In this document: positions 5,373 through 7,355 of the stretch, one piece after another
Position numbering within the stretch: the stretch's first letter is position 1
How the letters are laid out: each line of letters starts with the position of its first letter
DNA from: Acidobacteriota bacterium
GTDB taxonomy: Bacteria > Acidobacteriota > Vicinamibacteria > Vicinamibacterales > UBA2999
Assembly (NCBI GenBank): GCA_013813075.1
Contig: JACCSI010000230.1
Coordinates: forward strand, 1-7,355
Length of the DNA: 7,355 nucleotides
Reading direction: 5' to 3'
Program-made: the position numbers and the translations under genes
The notes under the pieces: model-generated
Databases searched by the model: none
What the model was told of the DNA's origin: nothing
What the model saw: only the letters and a program-made list of their open reading frames with translations

Positions 5373-6018
5373 AGAACTGATTCAGGCACTGGCGACCGAT
5401 GCCCAGCCGGTGCGACGGTTGCGGCCGGTGGCGGCACGCGTCGTGGGGTGGGCGGTGCTGGCGACAGTGTCTCTCATCGTCGTCATGATGATCATGGGGG
5501 TCCGGCGCGATCTTGACGACGCACTCGACCACGCGGATTTCGCGTTCGAGCTGGCGTTGTTGATCGTCACTGCGATGTCTGCGGCCGTTGGCGCGTTGGT
5601 GGTGAGTATCCCCGGTGCGGAGCAGAGGGCGCTGGTGCGCTGGGCGCCGATCGTCGGGGCGCTGGCCTGTGTGGTGTGGGCGGCCGGCGAGCTGGCCATG
5701 GCGTTCGCGAGCGGTGCGCCGATCGGACGGCTGACGTTTGCATGGCATTGCGTTTATAAAACGGCGAGCGTTGCGGCTGTCCCCGGCGTGGCGTTATTCC
5801 TCATGGTGCGCCACGCGGCGCCGCTGCGGGCCGCGTGGGCGGGGCTGCTCGCCGTGCTGGCGACTGCGGCGGTCGGCGTGCTCGGCGCGAACACGATTTG
5901 TCCAAACGATCGGCCGCTGCATATGCTGCTGTGGCACGTCGCGCCCTTGATGCTCTTTGCCGCGCTCGGAGCCGCGCTCGGCTCGTGGCTGCTGCGAAGC
6001 ACTCCGCGTCGGCGCTGA
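5362..6018 (+). CDS. nrsF: NrsF-type (DUF1109) membrane anti-sigma factor
   Basis: The 218-residue protein begins with the family signature RTEELIQALATDAQPVRRLRP (about residues 2-22), the cytoplasmic sigma-binding segment, followed by about six hydrophobic helices (near 27-46, 62-82, 96-116, 128-149, 158-176 and 188-210). It holds the sigma factor inactive at the inner membrane. Cys130 (FAWHC) and Cys180 (NTICPNDRPLH) match, within one residue, the two cysteines I recall as important in the Caulobacter homologue, suggesting a thiol- or metal-sensing trigger. The start is GTG, inside the sigma gene, with GAGGGG at 5349-5354 as ribosome site 7 bases before it. The overlap couples production of the two partners. 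The basic C-terminus (RSTPRRR) should face the cytoplasm. Confidence 0.9.
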   Translation: MRTEELIQALATDAQPVRRLRPVAARVVGWAVLATVSLIVVMMIMGVRRDLDDALDHADFAFELALLIVTAMSAAVGALVVSIPGAEQRALVRWAPIVGALACVVWAAGELAMAFASGAPIGRLTFAWHCVYKTASVAAVPGVALFLMVRHAAPLRAAWAGLLAVLATAAVGVLGANTICPNDRPLHMLLWHVAPLMLFAALGAALGSWLLRSTPRRR

Positions 6019-6024
6019 CTCGGC

Positions 6025-6036
6025 TAAGATCATCCG
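6025..6036 (+). promoter_or_regulatory. candidate -10 element TAAGAT, leaderless type
   Basis: TAAGAT (6025-6030) fits TAnnnT and ends 6 bases before the ATG at 6037, with no Shine-Dalgarno between. It begins 7 bases after the anti-sigma stop codon. No good -35 is visible, and no GTAAC element precedes it, so this unit is not an obvious target of the neighbouring ECF sigma factor. Confidence 0.45.
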
Positions 6037-6348
6037 ATGCCCGTGCATCGATGGAACGCGGCGTTGGATGGTGAATTTTCAGAGGCCGCCATTCGCCGCA
6101 AGCTGGAGTCCCAAGGCTATCGGGTCGCCCGTTACGTCTACCCGCCGGGCACGGTGTTCCCCGATCACAAACACGGCATCGACAAAGTGGATGCGGTCAT
6201 CGCCGGGCATTTCCGCGTCGTCATTGGCGGGCACGTGGCCGTGCTCGGACCTGGCGACTGGGTCGCGGTGCACCGCGGCGTGACCCACAACGCCACGGTG
6301 TTGGGAGACGCGCCCGTCGTGTCGCTCGACGCAATCAAGGTGGAGTAA
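6037..6348 (+). CDS. small cupin-domain protein with altered metal motif
   Basis: This 103-residue protein is a single cupin barrel. The first motif is FPDHKHGIDKVDAVIAG (41-57) and gives His44 and His46, but Lys50 sits where a Glu or Gln ligand normally occurs. The second motif, GPGDWVAVHRGVTHNA (71-86), supplies His84. The HxHxxDKxDAVxxGxF pattern recurs, as far as I recall, in a family of short bacterial cupins of unknown function, so the change is probably a subfamily trait and not damage. There is no signal peptide. Its TAA stop overlaps the ATG of the following reductase gene (TAATG), so the two are translationally coupled. The substrate is unknown. Confidence 0.85.
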   Translation: MPVHRWNAALDGEFSEAAIRRKLESQGYRVARYVYPPGTVFPDHKHGIDKVDAVIAGHFRVVIGGHVAVLGPGDWVAVHRGVTHNATVLGDAPVVSLDAIKVE

Positions 6349-7274
6349 TGCGTATCGCAACGATTGGCGCCGGCGGCGTCGGCGGATACTTCGGCGCTCG
6401 ACTCATGGCCGCGGGTGCCGACGTCACGTTCATCGCACGAGGGTCACATCTCGCGGCGCTGCGGGCGGGCGGCTTGCGGCTGGAGAGCCCGAAGGGCGAT
6501 CTGCATCTGACGAACGTGACCGCCACCGACAGTCCGGCGTCAGTGGGTGCAGTCGACGTCGTCCTGGTGACGGTGAAGATGTACGACCTCGAGTCGGCGG
6601 CGGCGTCGCTGCAGCCGTTGCTCGGGCCAGACACGGTCGTCGTGACCCTGCAGAACGGCGTCGAAGCCGTGGACGTGGTCGCGCGTCATGTCGGCAGGGA
6701 GCACGTCGCCGGTGGGGTGGCGTACGTGGCCGCCGTGATCACCGAACCCGGAACGATTCGCCACACGTCGCTGGATGCGTTGATCTTTGGTGAACTCGAT
6801 GGCCGCCGGTCCGACCGCCTGGCCCAATTCGAAGACATATGCCTGCGTGCCGGGTTCGACGCGCGCGTCAGCGACAACATTGAAATCGACTTGTGGTCCA
6901 AGTTCTCGCGCCTCTCGGTGTTCAGCGGCATGACCGCCGTGACGCGGTCACCGATTGGGGTCTTGCGCAACGACCCCGCGCTGCTGGCGATGCTGCAAGC
7001 GGCGTGCGAGGAGACCATTCGCGTCGGTCGCGCACGCGGCGTCGGCCTTCCGGCCGCCCTGATGGGCGAGATTCTTCAGATGGTCACCAGCCTCCCGCAT
7101 CAAGCGAAGGCGTCGATGCTGGAAGATCTCGAGCGGGGCCGCCGGCTGGAACTGCCGTGGCTCAGCGGCGCCGTCGTCCGAATTGGACGGGAAGTGGGCG
7201 TTCCCACACCCATCCACGAATTCATCGCCACCGTGCTGACACCTCGCATCAACGGAGCCGTGCGCGCGGCCTGA
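6348..7274 (+). CDS. panE: 2-dehydropantoate 2-reductase (ketopantoate reductase family)
   Basis: The 308-residue protein has the length and motifs of PanE/ApbA, which reduces ketopantoate to pantoate with NADPH for vitamin B5 and CoA synthesis in the cytoplasm. The Rossmann loop is GAGGVGGYFG (7-16). VTVKMYD (75-80) carries the NADPH-contact lysine, and LQNG (101-104) the substrate Asn103. NIEIDLWSKF (177-186) supplies catalytic Lys185. SMLEDLERGRRLELPWLSG (256-274) supplies Ser256 and Glu268, equivalent to the E. coli substrate-binding Ser and catalytic Glu. All expected residues are present. The start ATG overlaps the cupin stop codon, with AAGG at 6337-6340 as a ribosome site 7 bases upstream. 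No panB or panC is nearby, and many genomes carry PanE paralogues acting on other 2-oxo acids, so the exact substrate is less certain than the fold. Confidence 0.92.
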   Translation: MRIATIGAGGVGGYFGARLMAAGADVTFIARGSHLAALRAGGLRLESPKGDLHLTNVTATDSPASVGAVDVVLVTVKMYDLESAAASLQPLLGPDTVVVTLQNGVEAVDVVARHVGREHVAGGVAYVAAVITEPGTIRHTSLDALIFGELDGRRSDRLAQFEDICLRAGFDARVSDNIEIDLWSKFSRLSVFSGMTAVTRSPIGVLRNDPALLAMLQAACEETIRVGRARGVGLPAALMGEILQMVTSLPHQAKASMLEDLERGRRLELPWLSGAVVRIGREVGVPTPIHEFIATVLTPRINGAVRAA

Positions 7275-7292
7275 TCCGCGACTGGTGCGGAT
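7274..7292 (+). terminator. weak hairpin after the reductase gene
   Basis: ATCCGC (7274-7279) can pair with GCGGAT (7287-7292) around a 7-base loop, immediately after the stop codon. The stem is only 6 pairs and no T-tract follows, so termination is uncertain. Confidence 0.2.
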
Positions 7293-7303
7293 GCTCTTCA
7301 CCC

Positions 7304-7355
7304 ATGCCGTCCGCGTCCGAGACCATATCCGACCCTTACGGCAGCGGCCGTTATC
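7304..7355 (+). CDS. possible start of a further gene (3' partial)
   Basis: From the ATG at 7304 a frame stays open to the right edge and encodes MPSASETISDPYGSGRY. It is on the same strand and at a plausible distance (about 30 bases) from the reductase stop. There is no clear Shine-Dalgarno or -10 element before it, and another frame from the ATG at 7291 is also open. Seventeen codons are too few to identify a family. Confidence 0.22.
   Translation, partial: MPSASETISDPYGSGRY

Noticed and set aside
1..7355. CRISPR array, tRNA or rRNA genes, insertion sequence or phage genes
   Set aside because: I saw no regularly spaced repeats, no tRNA-like cloverleaf, no transposase motifs and no terminal inverted repeats in reading the window.

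Overview
This 7.4 kb window is GC-rich and densely coding, with every supported gene on the + strand. It reads as ordinary chromosome of a Gram-negative-type bacterium: there is a periplasmic lytic transglycosylase, a c-type cytochrome and an exported PQQ-like beta-propeller protein. The gene styles (propeller protein, atypical SDR, NrsF-type anti-sigma, single-domain cupins) would fit an acidobacterium such as Vicinamibacteria. That placement is inference from recall. I see no mobile element, CRISPR array, tRNA, rRNA or large repeat.

Layout. (1) 1-442: C-terminal part of a c-type cytochrome, cut by the left edge. (2) 494-1611: an atypical SDR oxidoreductase followed by a small cupin whose Shine-Dalgarno overlaps the SDR stop codon. 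(3) 1644-2747: an MltB-type lytic transglycosylase with a strong AAGGAG ribosome site. (4) 2764-3168: two small membrane proteins, one unknown and one TM2-like. (5) 3221-4726: a non-heme ferritin and, 3 bases later, an exported beta-propeller protein that looks internally shortened. (6) 4818-6018: an ECF sigma factor overlapping its NrsF (DUF1109) membrane anti-sigma factor. (7) 6037-7274: a second cupin translationally coupled (TAATG) to a ketopantoate reductase-family gene. (8) 7275-7355: a short tail that may hold the start of another gene. No gene-free stretch exceeds 100 bases.

Functionally the window is a row of short transcription units, not one pathway. The best-defined module is the sigma/anti-sigma pair. 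The anti-sigma keeps two cysteines at positions equivalent to those important in the Caulobacter homologue. A GTAACT-N16-CGTA element starting inside the preceding stop region looks like its own autoregulatory promoter. A second theme is that several gene starts have a -10-like hexamer 6-9 bases before the ATG and no Shine-Dalgarno, which suggests leaderless transcripts.

I did not find a clearly new multi-gene system. The most unusual items are the propeller protein lacking two internal segments, the sigma autoregulation element, the leaderless pattern, and the active-site departures in the SDR and in the second cupin.
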